NCBI RefSeq assembly: GCF_049671045.1
Contig: NZ_JBATUH010000015.1
Location: forward strand, 41,902 to 105,901
Source of the DNA: Parvibaculum sp049671045
Lineage (GTDB): Bacteria; Pseudomonadota; Alphaproteobacteria; Parvibaculales; Parvibaculaceae
DNA: 64,000 bases
Direction of reading: 5' to 3'
This document shows, piece after piece, positions 61,976 to 64,000 of this stretch. The notes under the pieces were generated by a model. The model searched no databases. It was not told the origin of the DNA and worked only from the letters and a program-made list of their open reading frames with translations. The stretch's first letter is position 1. Each line of letters opens with the position of its first letter. The position numbers and the translations under genes are program-made.

Positions 61976-64000
61976 ATGGCGAACAAGATGCTCATCGATG
62001 CCACCCACCCGGAAGAAACCCGGGTCGTGGTCGTCAGCGGCAACCGGGTTGAAGAATTCGACTTCGAGTCGGAAAGCCGAAAGCAGCTTCGCGGCAATAT
62101 CTATCTGGCCAAGGTCACGCGCGTTGAGCCGTCGCTTCAGGCGGCTTTCATCGAGTATGGCGGCAACAGGCACGGCTTTCTGGCCTTCAGCGAAATCCAT
62201 CCCGACTACTACCAGATCCCCGTCGCCGACCGCGAAGCGCTGGTGAAGCAGCAGGCTGCTGCAGCGCGCCGCGAGGCCGAGGAGGAAGATCAGGACGCCG
62301 GCGAGGCCGAGCCCGCCGCAGCAGCGCCCGCGCCTGCCGAGGCCGCGGCCCCTGCCGATGCTCCTCACGTCGAGGCGCATCACGACGACGCCGACCATGA
62401 CGATCACGGCGAGGATGGCGACGGGCCTATCGACCGCGGCGAGACGGAATCGGTTCATTCCGACCAGACGGTCGAGGTCGTCGGCGCGGATGACGCGCTC
62501 GACGAGGTCCATGACGACGCCGAACCCCGCAAGCAGCGGCACAACTTCCGCAACTACAAGATCCAGGAAGTCATCAAGCGCCGGCAGATCCTGCTGGTGC
62601 AGGTCGTCAAGGAAGAGCGCGGCAACAAGGGCGCGGCGCTCACCACTTTCCTCTCGCTCGCCGGCCGCTATTGCGTGCTGATGCCGAACACGGCGCGGGG
62701 CGGCGGCATTTCGCGCAAGATCACGCAGGCCGCGGACCGCAAGAAGCTCAAGGGCATCGCCGAGTCGCTCGAGGTGCCGGAGGGCATGGGCCTCATCATC
62801 CGCACGGCGGGCGCCAAGCGCACCAAGGCGGAGATCAAGCGCGACTACGAATATCTGCTGCGCATGTGGGAGAGCGTGCGCGAACTGACGCTCAAATCGA
62901 TCGCCCCTGCCCTCGTCTATGAGGAAGGCAGCCTCATCAAGCGCTCGATCCGCGACCTCTACGACAAGGATATCGACACCGTCTTCGTCGAGGGCGACGA
63001 GGGCTACAAGGAAGCAAAGAACTTCATGCGCATGCTCATGCCGAGCCATGCGAAGAATGTTCAGCCCTACAAGGATCGCCAGCCGCTCTTCCAGAAGCAT
63101 CAGGTCGAGCAGCAGCTCGATTCCATGTTCAACCCGGTCGTGACGCTGAAATCGGGCGGCTACGTCGTCATCAATCCGACGGAAGCCCTCGTCTCGATCG
63201 ACGTCAACTCGGGCCGCTCCACCAAGGAGCGCAACATCGAGCAGACGGCGCTTCGGACCAATCTCGAGGCAGCCGAGGAAATCGCGCGCCAGATGCGGCT
63301 GCGCGACCTTGCCGGCCTCATCGTGATCGACTTCATCGACATGGAGGAGAACCGGAACAACCGCGCCGTCGAACGCAAGCTGAAGGACGCACTCAAGTTC
63401 GACCGGGCGCGCATCCAGGTCGGCCGCATCAGCCATTTCGGCCTTCTCGAAATGTCGCGCCAGCGCATGCGCTCGGGCGTTCTCGAAGGCTCCACGGTCC
63501 AGTGCCCGAACTGCCACGGCACGGGCCTCGTCCGCTCGGTCGAATCCATGGCGCTTCATGTGCTGCGCGGCGTCGAGGCCGAAGCGATCAAGGGACGAGC
63601 GGCCGCCTTCACCGCCAAGGTGCCGGTCGATGTGGCCGTCTATATTCTCAATCAGAAGCGCGCCAACCTTCTCGACATCGAGGAGCGCTACGGCACGTCG
63701 ATCTATATCGAGGCCGATCACCTGCTCAAGGGTTCGGAGCACCGGATCGAAGTGGCTGAGGCACGCGCGCTGACGCGGGCGCGTCCGGCACAGGGCGCGA
63801 TCAACATCGAAACGGCGTTTACGGAAGAAGAGCCCGTCGTCGAGGAAGTGGCCGAGGAAGCCGAAGAAGCGGCCGAAGCGGAAACGCATGCGCGCAAGGG
63901 CGAGGAAGAGCATGAAGATGGCGGCCGCCGCAGGCGCCGCCGCCGTCGCAGGCGCGGTGGCCGCCGGGGCGAGGAAGGCGCCGAGGGCATGGAGGCGGAG
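61976..64000 (+). CDS. rne: Ribonuclease E (3' end outside window)
   Basis: RNase E is the main endonuclease for mRNA decay and rRNA/tRNA processing and the degradosome scaffold. 675 codons are visible. An S1 domain begins near residue 36 (LRGNIYLAKVTRV) and resumes near 190 (NFRNYKIQEVI). Between them, about 91-190 is an Ala/Glu/Asp/His-rich insertion. The catalytic DNase I-like domain has VSIDVNSGRST and IDFIDMEE with metal-binding aspartates. CPNCHGTG is the zinc-link. The last visible part is acidic then Arg-rich, the start of the disordered scaffold. The ATG at 61976 has GGAGA upstream. Confidence 0.97.
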   Translation, partial: MANKMLIDATHPEETRVVVVSGNRVEEFDFESESRKQLRGNIYLAKVTRVEPSLQAAFIEYGGNRHGFLAFSEIHPDYYQIPVADREALVKQQAAAARREAEEEDQDAGEAEPAAAAPAPAEAAAPADAPHVEAHHDDADHDDHGEDGDGPIDRGETESVHSDQTVEVVGADDALDEVHDDAEPRKQRHNFRNYKIQEVIKRRQILLVQVVKEERGNKGAALTTFLSLAGRYCVLMPNTARGGGISRKITQAADRKKLKGIAESLEVPEGMGLIIRTAGAKRTKAEIKRDYEYLLRMWESVRELTLKSIAPALVYEEGSLIKRSIRDLYDKDIDTVFVEGDEGYKEAKNFMRMLMPSHAKNVQPYKDRQPLFQKHQVEQQLDSMFNPVVTLKSGGYVVINPTEALVSIDVNSGRSTKERNIEQTALRTNLEAAEEIARQMRLRDLAGLIVIDFIDMEENRNNRAVERKLKDALKFDRARIQVGRISHFGLLEMSRQRMRSGVLEGSTVQCPNCHGTGLVRSVESMALHVLRGVEAEAIKGRAAAFTAKVPVDVAVYILNQKRANLLDIEERYGTSIYIEADHLLKGSEHRIEVAEARALTRARPAQGAINIETAFTEEEPVVEEVAEEAEEAAEAETHARKGEEEHEDGGRRRRRRRRRRGGRRGEEGAEGMEAE

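Overview
The window reads as chromosomal core sequence of a GC-rich alphaproteobacterium. Pointers are the clpX/clpP arrangement, a DUF4167 protein, a TF-type trigger factor followed by tRNA-Leu, a mixed ISC/SUF iron-sulfur operon led by IscR, the glnB-glnA pair, and RNase E with an acidic insertion in its S1 domain. Lipid-flavoured genes (a thiolase-like protein, two PaaG-type enoyl-CoA hydratases, a coniferyl-aldehyde-type dehydrogenase, a diiron ferritin-like enzyme) would suit a Hyphomicrobiales/Parvibaculum-like organism, but that placement is inference. I see no phage, transposase, CRISPR array or genomic island. Coding density is high and most operons are short.

Region by region: 1-5600 carries protein quality control (clpX partial, clpP, trigger factor with a histidine-rich tail), an ornithine/lysine decarboxylase with a structured leader, and tRNA-Leu(UAG). 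5800-15210 has NAD(P)HX repair, a histidine phosphatase, an outer-membrane barrel, a degenerate thiolase, asd, a TonB-like protein, DUF4167, a serine esterase and an aminotransferase. 15430-17370 is the nitrogen unit glnB-glnA behind a sigma-54 promoter. 17370-30300 has a VOC protein, a gene-free structured-RNA candidate (18370-18720), lemA plus a TPM-domain gene, an old-yellow-enzyme homologue, an O-methyltransferase, parE, a DEAD-box helicase, an M20 amidohydrolase and an aldehyde dehydrogenase. 30540-35210 holds a diguanylate cyclase, two crotonases with a SnoaL-like protein, and a DUF411/Cys-rich metal pair.

35224-42552 is one long minus-strand Fe-S operon: iscR, an IscS/NifS-like desulfurase, sufB, sufC, sufD, sufS, sufT and a SufA-type carrier. 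42800-55830 has a hydrolase, DUF3147, anmK, tyrS, the diiron enzyme behind a palindromic operator, a giant AsmA/DUF3971 protein, a peroxiredoxin, DUF455, and an M23 peptidase overlapping a bactofilin, followed by mobA. 55835-64000 ends with prfB (with a recognisable +1 programmed frameshift), PBP1A, an AmiC-type amidase and the 5' two thousand bases of rne behind a long leader.

The observations most worth following up are: (1) 18373-18720, where a promoter, a strong Shine-Dalgarno, a nine-codon ORF, a clean three-way junction and an 18-bp hairpin sit in gene-free DNA; (2) the decarboxylase leader at 3590-3733, with an arginine-rich 34-codon ORF inside an RNA fold; (3) the SlyD-like histidine tail on trigger factor; and (4) the diiron enzyme with its own operator.
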